Below are positions 33,035 through 41,868 of a stretch of DNA of 57,229 nucleotides, piece by piece (the stretch's first letter is position 1; every line of letters begins with the position of its first letter). The position numbers were made by a program, and so were the translations under genes. This stretch comes from an uncultured bacterium (GTDB lineage Bacteria; Bacillota; Clostridia; Lachnospirales; Lachnospiraceae). Below the pieces are notes generated by a model. The model saw nothing but the letters and a program-made list of their open reading frames with translations, had not been told where the DNA came from and did no database searches. The stretch lies in contig CAOKFN010000030.1 in assembly GCA_948467735.1 (NCBI GenBank), positions 1 through 57,229 of the forward strand. The letters are read 5' to 3'.

Positions 33035-35554
33035 TTACTGTCTTACGCCGGTCGCCTTGTCAAAGGTATAGGTTTCACCGTCTATGACCACCGTGCCCTT
33101 TGCCATCGTGCCGTAGACCGGATCGAAATAATAATCGCCGTTGTCGGTGTAATGCCAGCCTTTGATCATAAAGCCGTTTTCATCATAGCGGACCCATTTG
33201 CCGGTGCCGTCTTCCTTCTCTGCCCAAGGACCTGCTTCGGATTCCTGATAAACGTCCTTGCTTACAGCCTTTTTACCGTTCGCATCGGAATCCAGCCAAT
33301 ACCACGCATTTGTAGCGGGATCGTAAATTTCTTTGCCGCGTCCTTCCAGCCCCTGTCTGACGCCGTCTTCATACCAATACTCATTTCCGTCTATGATAAC
33401 CCATGCAAGGTCTGCAAGAGCGCCGGTCGCGGCGTCAAAGTATTTGGTCTGTCCGTCAATTTCTATGTCGCCGTACCGCATCCTTCCGGTGTCCGTATCA
33501 TAGAAATAGGTTTTGTCGTCTCTCTGGACAAGGCCTTTTGCCATGGTGCCATAGGTGTAGTCAAAGAAATACCAGCCGCCGTCCTTCCAATGTTCGCCCT
33601 TTATCATGTGTCCGTTTTCGTCATAGCGGACCCATTTGCCGGTGCCGTCTTCCTTCTCTGCCCAAGGACCCGCTTCGGATTCCTGATAGGTATCCTTGCT
33701 CACAGCCTTTTTGCCGTCCGCATCGGAGTCCAGCCAGTACCATGCGTCGGAAGCGGGATCATAGATTTCCTTGCCGCGTCCTTCCAGTCCCTGCCTGACG
33801 CCGTTTTCGTACCAGTACTCGCCGCCGTCTGTATGATACCATTCCCCATTGACAAGGCCTTCATATGCGCCGGTTTCCGTATTTGATTTGTGCAGCCTGC
33901 CGAATTTCTGTCCTTCCACGGGTTCTTCGTAATAGCCGCGAACCATATTGCCGCTGCCGTCGAAGTAATAAGACCGGTTTGTGACAGTATCGTAGGCCTC
34001 TTTGTTGCGGGCGGGCACGCCGTTGTCGGACCAGCGCAGGCTGTCGCCCTCTTTATACCATCCGGTGTAATTCTTGTCGCCCGGATTCGAGGGAACCGGC
34101 TGCTCCACGCCTTCCTTTAACAGATATGTTTTTCCTTCATATGTATACCATCCGGAATAGGAGGTGTCAATGTTGTCGTTCTTGTAGAGCTTACCCACGC
34201 CGTCTTCGATGAAAAAGCCGTTTTTGCCGCGATTTACTTCACCTCCGAAATTAGGGATAATCTCTTCCCAAGAGCTTACGCCGATGGTGGGAAGGCAGCG
34301 CTCCGCAATCCAGCGGGCGTCTTCTTCGCTGCCGCTGTCAATTCTTTTGTAAACTTCTTCCGCCAAGGGATAGAAGGTGAAATCCATGGAAAAGGTTCCT
34401 TCGTTTGTGCTCACGCTTCCTTCGTTGTGGTAATGAAGCATAAAGCTGTCAACCATGGGATCGTACATAGCCGCATAGTAGGTATAAGCAAGAGCCGCCG
34501 CCTGAACAGCTTCGCCGGCTCCCTTCGTAAAGCCTGTTTCTGTCAGCATAATACGATGCTCTTCGCCAAATTTTTCACGGACATAATTTGTCATGACATG
34601 AAGGTTGCTTCCGTCAATGAAAGGCGTGTTTTCATCGTCAGTGGTGCCGTCAAAATTATAATGAACGTTCCAAATATCCGGATGATAGAGAAACATGGGG
34701 TAGGGATGGGTGGAGAGACACCAGTCCACCGACCTGCCTCCGTTGAGAGCTTTCAGCTTTGCGTCAAAAAGCTCGAGAAATTTTCTGCCGCCGAAGCCGT
34801 TGCCGCCTTCGTCCACCCAGTTCCAAGTATGGTCAAGGCTTACGCTGCAGCGGGATACGGAGGTGTATTCTCTGACGGTGCTCCACATGTCATAGAAGGT
34901 CTGCGCGTATTTCGAGACAACCGGTTCAGCATCGGAAGTGCCGCTGTAATGCCAGATACCGGGCATGTTGACTTCGTTGCCAAGGATGAAGTTGTCAATA
35001 TGGCGGCCGTCTCTGGTTAAGGTTTCCATCACGAAGTGCCAAAATGCGCGTACCGCTTTTCCGCCATATCCTTCCGTGGCGGGGGCGTAAGAATTGTGGC
35101 CCGCTTCTCTGTTCGCCTCATCAATACAGATGTTTCCCTTATCGTCATTCCACTTCACCATAAATACTACGCTGACGGACATATTGTTTTGATTGCAGTT
35201 CTTTACGGTCCAGTCCCATTCCTGAACATCGGCGAAATAGAAGGTATCTCCCTCAAATTGATACTCATGGCACCATTTTGCATTCGGGTGCTCCGGCGGG
35301 AGAATATAGTCGTCGATGTAGACGTTGATCAAAGAGTGATTCAGCTCTCCTACGTCTATGCCCCAATCGTCTTTATAGTAATTCGCAGTACGGCGTGCCG
35401 CTTCCTGTATTCCTTTGATGGAAGCGGCGCCGGCAAACATATCTTTTTTGGAATATTCGCCTGCCGCCGCCGACCTTGGCATGGGGACGGTGAAAGCAAG
35501 GGCGAATACGAGAAAGGCTGCCAGCAGTCGTTTCAAGTTTCTTTTTTCCTTCAT
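33035..35554 (-). CDS. Secreted DUF5722-type glycosidase-like protein with wall-binding modules
   Basis: 839 residues; the ATG is the complement of 35552-35554, with AGGAGG (35561-35566) upstream. Signal peptide 1-31. Residues about 40-440 resemble the DUF5722 TIM-barrel group: NFILGNEVNMPGIWHYSG (candidate acid/base Glu), SLDHTWNW, LSTHPYPMF and HRIMLTETGFTKGAGE (candidate nucleophile Glu), an arrangement typical of clan A glycosidases. Short YTGWY-type repeats (about 490-600) and two wall-binding modules follow. It is likely a surface glycan hydrolase; the substrate is unknown. It is convergent with the YD-repeat gene and divergent from spoVT. Confidence 0.85.
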   Translation of the reverse strand: MKEKRNLKRLLAAFLVFALAFTVPMPRSAAAGEYSKKDMFAGAASIKGIQEAARRTANYYKDDWGIDVGELNHSLINVYIDDYILPPEHPNAKWCHEYQFEGDTFYFADVQEWDWTVKNCNQNNMSVSVVFMVKWNDDKGNICIDEANREAGHNSYAPATEGYGGKAVRAFWHFVMETLTRDGRHIDNFILGNEVNMPGIWHYSGTSDAEPVVSKYAQTFYDMWSTVREYTSVSRCSVSLDHTWNWVDEGGNGFGGRKFLELFDAKLKALNGGRSVDWCLSTHPYPMFLYHPDIWNVHYNFDGTTDDENTPFIDGSNLHVMTNYVREKFGEEHRIMLTETGFTKGAGEAVQAAALAYTYYAAMYDPMVDSFMLHYHNEGSVSTNEGTFSMDFTFYPLAEEVYKRIDSGSEEDARWIAERCLPTIGVSSWEEIIPNFGGEVNRGKNGFFIEDGVGKLYKNDNIDTSYSGWYTYEGKTYLLKEGVEQPVPSNPGDKNYTGWYKEGDSLRWSDNGVPARNKEAYDTVTNRSYYFDGSGNMVRGYYEEPVEGQKFGRLHKSNTETGAYEGLVNGEWYHTDGGEYWYENGVRQGLEGRGKEIYDPASDAWYWLDSDADGKKAVSKDTYQESEAGPWAEKEDGTGKWVRYDENGHMIKGEHWKDGGWYFFDYTYGTMAKGLVQRDDKTYFYDTDTGRMRYGDIEIDGQTKYFDAATGALADLAWVIIDGNEYWYEDGVRQGLEGRGKEIYDPATNAWYWLDSDANGKKAVSKDVYQESEAGPWAEKEDGTGKWVRYDENGFMIKGWHYTDNGDYYFDPVYGTMAKGTVVIDGETYTFDKATGVRQ

Positions 35555-35625
35555 TCTTTTCCTCCTAAATGATTTTGTGCGGCAATAGGAAACAGACATT
35601 GCCGTGAACAATAAGATGCTTGTCT

Positions 35626-35654
35626 ATTATAACACTGACATGATGGGCTGGCAA
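35626..35654 (-). promoter_or_regulatory. Promoter of the DUF5722 wall protein gene
   Basis: Read on the minus strand: TTGCCA (complement of 35649-35654), 17 bp, TATAAT (complement of 35626-35631). It lies 72 bp upstream of the ATG. Confidence 0.75.
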
Positions 35655-35727
35655 GAGAATAAAAAGGGTTTTCCGTGCAGGTTTCGGAAAAACAGCCGAT
35701 TTTCCAGTATCTGCCAATGAGCTTTCC

Positions 35728-35743
35728 TCTGCAAATTTGCAGA
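35728..35743. promoter_or_regulatory. 16-bp perfect palindrome, operator candidate
   Basis: TCTGCAAATTTGCAGA is fully self-complementary and sits between the two divergent promoters, about 70 bp from each. A dimeric regulator site is plausible; no regulator is identified. Confidence 0.4.
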
Positions 35744-35811
35744 AATGCCGTTTAAAGGATTACGGAAAAACGCATTTCCCGGCTGTCAGCGGCTTCGGCA
35801 TTGTCAGGCCG

Positions 35812-35841
35812 TTGACTTTTTACTTTATAATTGTATATAAT
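35812..35841 (+). promoter_or_regulatory. spoVT promoter, sigma-A-like
   Basis: TTGACT (35812-35817), 18 bp, TATAAT (35836-35841), 76 bp before the ATG. In Bacillus subtilis spoVT is a forespore sigma-G gene; this element looks vegetative instead. Confidence 0.6.
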
Positions 35842-35917
35842 TCCTTTTTTTACAGATACTAACTTCACATCAAACGATAAAATTTCTTGTAAGAGATGAA
35901 AATGGAGGGAAGTAACA

Positions 35918-36463
35918 ATGAAAGCAACGGGAATTGTGAGACGTATAGATGATTTGGGCAGGATTGTCATTCCGAAAGAAATTCGCAGGACGCTGCATAT
36001 CAGGGAATCGGATCCGCTGGAAATATTTACCGACAGGGAAGGGCAGGTTATCCTGAAAAAATACTCGCCCATCGGGGAGATGACCACCTTCGCAAAGCAG
36101 TATGCGGAGAGTCTGGCGCAGGTGTCGGGCCATGCGGCGCTGATTGCGGACAGGGATCAGTTCATTGCGGCCGCGGGGGGATATAAGCAGATGGTGAATA
36201 AGTCCGTGAGCAGGCAGATGGACGAGAAAATCCATAACAGGGAAACCATCATGGCTTCCAGAGGCGACAGGAGCTTCGTGTCCGTCTGCGACGAGGGCGG
36301 CGACGAGTACCAGCATGAAGCCATAGCGCCGATTCTCTGCGAGGGCGATATTATCGGCAGCGTGGTGCTTCTGCAGAACGATAATAAGAGCCGCATGGGA
36401 GAGGTGGAGCAGAAGCTCTTGATGTCTGCGGCAGGATTTTTGGGGAGGCAGATGGAGCAGTGA
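35918..36463 (+). CDS. spoVT: Stage V sporulation protein T (AbrB-type regulator with GAF domain)
   Basis: 181 residues, close to the usual 178, ATG behind AAATGGAGGG. The N-terminal swapped-hairpin AbrB domain is MKATGIVRRIDDLGRIVIPK with EIRRTLHIRESDPLEIF (1-50). The rest is the GAF-like sensor domain, with HAALIADRDQFIAAAGG and APILCEGDIIGSVVLL near 135-150. SpoVT is a tetrameric DNA-binding regulator of late sporulation genes in the forespore. Here it is monocistronic, with its own promoter and terminator, next to divergent and downstream envelope genes that it could regulate, though no binding site was identified. Confidence 0.95.
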   Translation: MKATGIVRRIDDLGRIVIPKEIRRTLHIRESDPLEIFTDREGQVILKKYSPIGEMTTFAKQYAESLAQVSGHAALIADRDQFIAAAGGYKQMVNKSVSRQMDEKIHNRETIMASRGDRSFVSVCDEGGDEYQHEAIAPILCEGDIIGSVVLLQNDNKSRMGEVEQKLLMSAAGFLGRQMEQ

Positions 36464-36473
36464 CAAGCAAAAG

Positions 36474-36511
36474 GCCGGGAACCGCGAATTCGGGAAAGGG
36501 TTTCCGGCTTT
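36474..36511 (+). terminator. Intrinsic terminator after spoVT
   Basis: GCCGGGAACC (36474-36483) pairs with GGTTTCCGGC (36499-36508), one G-U pair, followed by TTTAAAA. It starts 11 bp after the spoVT stop. Confidence 0.75.
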
Positions 36512-36531
36512 AAAATATGGCAGAAGAAGGT

Positions 36532-36567
36532 CCCCCTTTTATCGGCGGAAATACCGGTGGAAGGGGG
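36532..36567. other. Second hairpin before the glycan export operon
   Basis: CCCCCTT (36532-36538) pairs with AAGGGGG (36561-36567) around a 22-nt interior with CGG/CCG complementarity. No U tract follows. It may act as a backup barrier or be part of a longer structure. Confidence 0.4.
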
Positions 36568-36639
36568 CGTTTATCATCCGCAGAAAAGCTGTCCGGCCCA
36601 AGCGGCCAGCCCGCGGGAATAAAAGATATCAACATCTTC

Positions 36640-36668
36640 TTGTGTTCCCGTGTTTAATATGGTAAGAT
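36640..36668 (+). promoter_or_regulatory. Promoter of the galactofuranose glycan export operon
   Basis: TTGTGT (36640-36645), 17 bp, TAAGAT (36663-36668) with a TGG extension of the -10. An imperfect dyad, CGGGAA..AAGAT..ATCTT..TTCCCG (36614-36650), overlaps the -35 hexamer and could be an operator. The ATG at 36750 is 82 bp downstream. Confidence 0.6.
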
Positions 36669-36749
36669 ATCCCTATTATGGGGATGACTCCATAGTGTGG
36701 TGATTGCGGTATTGGGCAAAATGAAGGAAAGACTTGGAAGGGCCGGCAA

Positions 36750-37541
36750 ATGAAGCATAGTATAATTCAGCGGATGAGAGAGATTCTTAGCTATCGTGAT
36801 ATGATTAAAAGTCTGGTAAAACGGGAACTGCGGGGAAAGTATAAAGGCTCCGTATTGGGATTTTTGTGGACGTTTATCAATCCTCTGTGTCAAATCATCG
36901 TCTATACCGTTGTGTTTTCCGTTATCCTGCGCAGCAGTCTGGATATGTTTTATATCTATGTGATTACAGGGATGATACCATGGCTGTTTTTCGACGCGTC
37001 CATGCGCATTGGTTCCGGCTGCGTCCGTTATCAGGGGGAAATGATTAAGAAAATTTATTTCCCGAAAGAGGTGCTGCCCATAGCCTGTGTCACGGCGCAG
37101 TTCGTCAACATGCTGTTCTGTTTTGTGATTGTGTTCGCGGTGCTTGCGGCGTCGGGAAGGGGATTCAGCGCCAAAGCGCTGTTCTGCCTGCCAATGATCA
37201 TGGCGGTGGAGTACGCGCTGACTCTGGGGTTTTCTCTGATTATATCGTCGGTGACGGTGTTTTTCAAGGATATGGAGCATATTATCACAGTGCTTTTGAT
37301 GGCGTGGATTTACCTGACCCCGATTCTCTATCCGCTGGAAGTGGTGCCGGAAAGGGTCCGCTGGCTGTTCAAGCTGAATCCCATGACGGCTGTGATCGAG
37401 GGATACCATAATATTCTGTATTGGCAGAAGGCGCCGTATTTTAAATTGACGGTCTATGGGGCGGTATTTGCTCTGGCGGTATTGGTTCTGGGAGAATGGA
37501 TTTTTTGCAGGCTGGAAGACAGATTTGCGGAGGAGCTTTGA
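36750..37541 (+). CDS. ABC-2 type polysaccharide exporter permease (Wzm/TagG-like)
   Basis: 263 residues, ATG behind GAAGGGCC. An amphipathic N-terminus (YRDMIKSLVKRELRGKYKGS) is the membrane-proximal motif of this family, followed by about six membrane helices (34-58, 65-85, 108-135, 143-168, 175-195, 230-250). PILYPLEVVPERVRWLFKLNP before the last helix is diagnostic for Wzm/TagG proteins. It forms the channel that exports a finished undecaprenyl-linked glycan. The ATPase gene starts on its final stop-codon base (TGATG). Confidence 0.93.
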   Translation: MKHSIIQRMREILSYRDMIKSLVKRELRGKYKGSVLGFLWTFINPLCQIIVYTVVFSVILRSSLDMFYIYVITGMIPWLFFDASMRIGSGCVRYQGEMIKKIYFPKEVLPIACVTAQFVNMLFCFVIVFAVLAASGRGFSAKALFCLPMIMAVEYALTLGFSLIISSVTVFFKDMEHIITVLLMAWIYLTPILYPLEVVPERVRWLFKLNPMTAVIEGYHNILYWQKAPYFKLTVYGAVFALAVLVLGEWIFCRLEDRFAEEL

Positions 37542-38836
37542 TGGACGATTGGGTGATTGATGTCAAGGATGTGGAAAAGCATTTCAGGGTTTATATGGAC
37601 AAGGGGGACACTCTGAAGGAAAAGGTGCTCTTTACGGGGCGCAATCGGTATGAAAACCGGATGATATTACAGGGCGTCAGCTTTCAGGTTCCCAAGGGCC
37701 AGACGGTGGGCTTTATCGGCAGAAACGGCTGCGGCAAGAGCACTCTGCTCAAGCTGCTTTCGAGGATACTGCGGCCCAATGCCGGGACGGTGACGGTGAG
37801 GGGACGTGTGTCGAGCCTGATTGAGTTAGGCGCGGGATTTCATCCCGATATGAGCGGCAGGGAAAATATTTATATCAACGCTACGATTTTCGGGCTGTCC
37901 AAGGAGGAGATTGACGGCAGGCTGGACGGAATCATCCGCTTTTCGGAGCTGGAAGATTTTATTGACAATCCTGTGAGGACTTATTCGTCGGGTATGTATA
38001 TGCGTCTTGCCTTCGCGGTGGCTATCAATGTGAATGCGGCGGTGCTTTTGATTGACGAAATTCTGGCGGTGGGGGATGTGAGCTTCCAGAAGAAGTGTTT
38101 TGAGCGCCTGAAAGAAATCAAGGAGCAGGGAACCACCATTGTGATCGTGTCCCATTCCATGGAACAGATATACAGCATCTGTGACCGGCTGATTTGGCTG
38201 GAGGACGGGAAAATACGGGAGGACGGTCCCCCAAGGCCGGTGGGGATGCATTATCTGGATTCCATGGAGGATGAACGCATCGCGAGGCTGGCAAAGGAAA
38301 GCGAAGAAAGGCTTGTGGGAGACAGCGGACGTTCTATTTTGGAGCTGACCAAAAACGTACATCCGGAAGCCAGACGGGACGGAACCCACGAGGTGTATTT
38401 TACCAAGGTGGAGCTTTTGGATAAGAACGGGAAGCCCTGTCAGATATTTGACACGGGGGACGAGGTGACTCTTGTGTGCGGGTATGCCACGGAAATGGAA
38501 AAGCCCAAGGTGAACTTTAACATGGATTTTGTCAGAGACAACTGGCAGTACTGCTATGGCAGCTGTCTGTGCAGGGCGGGGGATTCCCTGCCTGAGCTGG
38601 GGCATGCGGGCCAAGTGACCATGAAGATCGACCGTTTGATGCTGCTTCCCGGAAAATATTACTTGGATGTGGGAATCAATGGGGCGGAGGGCGAATTGTA
38701 CGACAATGTGAGGAACATTCTACAGATTACCGTCAGGGATTATGTCTCGGATGAATTCGGCCCCTGTATCTTTGAACATAAATGGCGGATAGAAGCTTTT
38801 GCGGACGGAAAAAGCTTGGAGGAGGTATCAATATGA
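37541..38836 (+). CDS. ABC transporter ATPase with C-terminal glycan-binding domain (Wzt/TagH-like)
   Basis: 431 residues from the ATG at 37541, overlapping the permease stop by one base. Walker A is GRNGCGKSTLL, the signature YSSGMYMRLAFA, Walker B AVLLIDEILAVGD and the switch His is in VIVSHS. Residues about 290-425 form an extra domain (HEVYFTKVELLDKNGKPC, VNFNMDFVRDNWQYCYG, MLLPGKYYLDVGING) matching Wzt_C, which in O-antigen exporters binds the polymer's non-reducing end before export. The exported glycan may therefore carry a terminal signal. It couples by a 4-base overlap to glf. Confidence 0.93.
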   Translation: MDDWVIDVKDVEKHFRVYMDKGDTLKEKVLFTGRNRYENRMILQGVSFQVPKGQTVGFIGRNGCGKSTLLKLLSRILRPNAGTVTVRGRVSSLIELGAGFHPDMSGRENIYINATIFGLSKEEIDGRLDGIIRFSELEDFIDNPVRTYSSGMYMRLAFAVAINVNAAVLLIDEILAVGDVSFQKKCFERLKEIKEQGTTIVIVSHSMEQIYSICDRLIWLEDGKIREDGPPRPVGMHYLDSMEDERIARLAKESEERLVGDSGRSILELTKNVHPEARRDGTHEVYFTKVELLDKNGKPCQIFDTGDEVTLVCGYATEMEKPKVNFNMDFVRDNWQYCYGSCLCRAGDSLPELGHAGQVTMKIDRLMLLPGKYYLDVGINGAEGELYDNVRNILQITVRDYVSDEFGPCIFEHKWRIEAFADGKSLEEVSI

Positions 38837-39981
38837 AATACGATTATCTGATTGTGGGCGCGGGGCTGTACGGGGCGGTGTTCGCGCAGGAGGCAAAGAG
38901 ACGGGGCAGGACATGCCTTGTGGTGGAGAAAAGGAATCATATCGCGGGGAATATTTACTCCGAGGAAATCAGCGGAATTCAGGTTCATAAGTACGGGGCG
39001 CATATCTTCCATACTTCCGACAAAAGGGTGTGGGAGTATGTGAATCGGTTCGGGGAGTTTAACAATTATATCAATTCACCCATAGCCCGTTACAAAGGGG
39101 AGCTTTATAACCTGCCCTTTAATATGAATACCTTCAGCAGAATGTGGGGGATTGCCACGCCCAAGGAGGCGCAGGATATCATTGCGTCCCAGATTGCGGA
39201 CCTGCATATCAAGGAGCCTAAGAACCTAGAGGAACAGGCATTGTCGCTGGTGGGATGGGATGTGTATGAGAAATTGATTAAGGGATATACGGAAAAGCAG
39301 TGGGGACGCGACTGTAAGGATCTGCCCTCCTTTATTATCAGGCGGCTGCCCCTGCGGTTCACCTATGACAATAATTATTTTAACGACAGGTATCAGGGCA
39401 TTCCCATAGGGGGCTATACCAAGCTTGTGGAGAGGATGCTGGAGGGAACCGAGGTCCGCCTTGGAGTGGATTATCTGGCCCACAGGCAGGAATTGGACGC
39501 CCTTGCAGGGAAAATCATCTATACGGGCATGATTGATCAGTATTATGATTACTGCCTCGGGGTGCTGGAATACCGCTCCGTCCGCTTTGAGACGGAGGAG
39601 CTGGAAATGGAGAATTATCAGGGGAACGCGGTGGTGAATTACACGGAACGGGAGGTTCCATATACCAGAATCATCGAGCATAAGCATTTTGAGTTCGGAA
39701 AGCAGCCCGTCACTGTGATTTCCCGGGAGTATTCCAGCGAGTGGAAAAAGGGGGACGAGCCTTATTATCCTGTGAATAATGAGAAAAACAACGCTCTTTA
39801 TAAGCGATATCGGGAAATGGCTGACAAGGAGGAGCGGATTATTTTCGGCGGCAGGCTTGGCGGGTATCAGTATTATGATATGGATAAGGTCATCGCCGCT
39901 GCGCTTGAATTATGCGAAAAAGAAATGGGGGCGTTCCCCTGTGAGGGAATGCGGGCCGACAGGGAGGATTTCAGGGTATGA
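38833..39981 (+). CDS. glf: UDP-galactopyranose mutase
   Basis: 382 residues from the ATG at 38833, within the stop of the ATPase gene and behind GGAGGT. FAD-binding DYLIVGAGLYGAVFAQE starts the protein; HKYGAHIFHTSDKRVWEYV, NLPFNMNTFSRMWG, KGYTEKQWGRDCKDLP and GGYTKLVERML are canonical UGM motifs, and FGGRLGGYQYYDMDKVI closes the flavin site. Length is normal. The enzyme interconverts UDP-galactopyranose and UDP-galactofuranose in the cytoplasm, so the cell makes UDP-Galf. Its position between exporter and Galf transferase links it to the glycan of this operon. Confidence 0.97.
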   Translation: MKYDYLIVGAGLYGAVFAQEAKRRGRTCLVVEKRNHIAGNIYSEEISGIQVHKYGAHIFHTSDKRVWEYVNRFGEFNNYINSPIARYKGELYNLPFNMNTFSRMWGIATPKEAQDIIASQIADLHIKEPKNLEEQALSLVGWDVYEKLIKGYTEKQWGRDCKDLPSFIIRRLPLRFTYDNNYFNDRYQGIPIGGYTKLVERMLEGTEVRLGVDYLAHRQELDALAGKIIYTGMIDQYYDYCLGVLEYRSVRFETEELEMENYQGNAVVNYTEREVPYTRIIEHKHFEFGKQPVTVISREYSSEWKKGDEPYYPVNNEKNNALYKRYREMADKEERIIFGGRLGGYQYYDMDKVIAAALELCEKEMGAFPCEGMRADREDFRV

Positions 39982-41837
39982 AGATTCAGGAAGTATTGTT
40001 TCCGCAGGTGGGGAGGTGTACGGAAGAAGCCTTGTATTTCCGCAGAAGGAAAAGCATATGGCCGGAAAGAGCGGGAGATACGGACTTGGCGCTGCTCAAA
40101 GCGGAGGAGGCCGTCCGGAACCGAAAGCTGGTAAGATATGACGGCATGGCACATAGGCTTTGTATCGCTAAGGATGGCAGGGCTTGGTTCGATACTTATT
40201 TTAACGGCTTTTCCATGGACAAGTGGAGAAAATATACCATTCTGCGGGAGCTTTCACTCTGCCTGCGTCTTTCGGGAAGGGTAAAGGTTACGCTCTGCAC
40301 GGAGGAGAAGATTTACGACAATATATTTAGAACCGTCTTGGCCGAACAGGTTGTGGAAGCCTTGGAGGAACAGGAGTTTCGCTTTGATTTTCCTGCCGGG
40401 GACAGCAGGGGGATGTATTATTTCGAGCTGGAGGCGCAAAGTGACTGCGTGCTGTATGGGGGCGCTTATATCAGCGATATTCCGGACGAGGAACAGAGAG
40501 ACGTCGTCGTGGGAATCGGCATCTGTACATTCCGCAGGGAGGCGTTTGTCGAAAAGAACCTGAAAATCTTAAGGGAGTGTGTTCTGGAGAATCCCCAAAG
40601 TCCTATGTATGGGCATTTGGAGGTATATGTGTCCGACAATGGCAGGACGCTGGATATGGATAAATTACAGACGGAGCATATTCACATCTTTCCCAACCGC
40701 AATCTTGGGGGGGCGGGAGGTTTTACCAGAAATCTGATTGAGATGCGAAGGGAAGGGCAGTCCGTCACCCATGCCCTGCTGATGGATGATGATGTGGTGA
40801 TAGAGCCGGAGGCGGTCGTCAAGACTTGGCGCGTGCTGACGCTTGTGAAGGAGGAATATCTGGGCGCCTTTATCGGAGGAGCCATGCTTCGGCGGGATCA
40901 GCAGAGCATTCAGGTGGAAAGCGGCGCGGTCTGGAACGGGGGGAGGCTGGATTCCCTGAAATCGAACTTGGACCTGCGGTATTTGAGCAGCTGTCTGTAT
41001 AACGAGCATGAGGAGTCTGCGGAGTACAACGCGTGGTGGTACTGCTGTTTCCCTATAGAGACGGCCGCGGCAGACAATCTGCCCCTGCCGATTTTTATCC
41101 GGGGGGACGACGTGGAATACGGTCTGCGCAATATGAAGACCTTAATCCTGATGAACGGCATCTGCGTATGGCATGAGCCTTTTGAATACAAATATTCCTC
41201 CTTTCTGCAATATTATATTATCAGGAACCAGCTGATTGACAATGCTTTCCACTGTCCTTACTATGGGACGAAGCAGCTGAAAAAAAATGTCATGACCTTC
41301 TGCAAGGAAGAAATCATGTTCTACCGGTATAAAAACGTGGATCTGTACCTTCAGGGAATAGAAGATTTTCTAAAGGGCCCCCGGTGGCTGATGGAGCAGG
41401 ACGGCGAGGCGCTGCACCGACAGATCATGGCGGCCGGTTATAAGGCGGTGGAACTGAAGGAGCTGGATATGCGCTTTCATTATCCAAGGTTTGACGACAG
41501 CATCCATCTTCTTGATACGAAGAAGGCGCGCATCAAGAGAATTCTTACCCTGAACGGTCTGCTGCTTCCCGCAAGGGGGGAGGCCATCGTGCCGGTAAAT
41601 AATCTTCGGTCCGTCATGTTCTATCGCAAGAGGCGGGTGATGCATTACGACGCGGCTTCAAGGAAGGCGTTTGTGACGGAGAAGTCGGGGAAGGAATCGT
41701 GGAGATGTATTTTTAAGACCCTGAAGCTGGCAGCAAAATTATCCCGAAGGCTGCCAAAGGCCCAGCAGGCTTACCGTCAGGAAGGGCTGAAGCTGAGGAC
41801 GCTGGAATATTGGGAAAAGTACTTGGGATTGAAGTAG
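39978..41837 (+). CDS. GlfT2-like galactofuranosyltransferase
   Basis: 619 residues; the ATG overlaps the glf stop (ATGA). An N-terminal beta-sandwich-like domain (about 1-170; WFDTYFNGFSMDKWRKYT, VTLCTEEKIYDN) precedes a GT-A domain with VVVGIGICTFRREAFVEKN, NRNLGGAGGFTRNLIEM (240-256), LLMDDDVVIEP (DDD near 270-272), IFIRGDDVEYGLRNM and WHEPFEYKYSS. A helical C-terminal region follows. This is the architecture of mycobacterial GlfT2, a processive enzyme making alternating beta-1,5/1,6 galactofuran. The neighbouring glf and exporter fit a galactofuranose polymer; linkage cannot be read. Confidence 0.92.
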   Translation: MKIQEVLFPQVGRCTEEALYFRRRKSIWPERAGDTDLALLKAEEAVRNRKLVRYDGMAHRLCIAKDGRAWFDTYFNGFSMDKWRKYTILRELSLCLRLSGRVKVTLCTEEKIYDNIFRTVLAEQVVEALEEQEFRFDFPAGDSRGMYYFELEAQSDCVLYGGAYISDIPDEEQRDVVVGIGICTFRREAFVEKNLKILRECVLENPQSPMYGHLEVYVSDNGRTLDMDKLQTEHIHIFPNRNLGGAGGFTRNLIEMRREGQSVTHALLMDDDVVIEPEAVVKTWRVLTLVKEEYLGAFIGGAMLRRDQQSIQVESGAVWNGGRLDSLKSNLDLRYLSSCLYNEHEESAEYNAWWYCCFPIETAAADNLPLPIFIRGDDVEYGLRNMKTLILMNGICVWHEPFEYKYSSFLQYYIIRNQLIDNAFHCPYYGTKQLKKNVMTFCKEEIMFYRYKNVDLYLQGIEDFLKGPRWLMEQDGEALHRQIMAAGYKAVELKELDMRFHYPRFDDSIHLLDTKKARIKRILTLNGLLLPARGEAIVPVNNLRSVMFYRKRRVMHYDAASRKAFVTEKSGKESWRCIFKTLKLAAKLSRRLPKAQQAYRQEGLKLRTLEYWEKYLGLK

Positions 41838-41868
41838 GCCGGCTGTGCTGTACGGAAGTGAGGAAACA

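Larger units (their letters stand above)
35555..35917. other. 363-bp divergent intergenic region
   Basis: It holds the minus-strand promoter (35626-35654), a 7-bp hairpin in that gene's leader (CGGCAAT 35580-35586 with ATTGCCG 35598-35604), an inverted repeat TTTTCCG/CGGAAAA (35669-35675 and 35685-35691), a 16-bp palindrome (35728-35743) and the spoVT promoter (35812-35841). No additional gene is visible. Confidence 0.7.
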
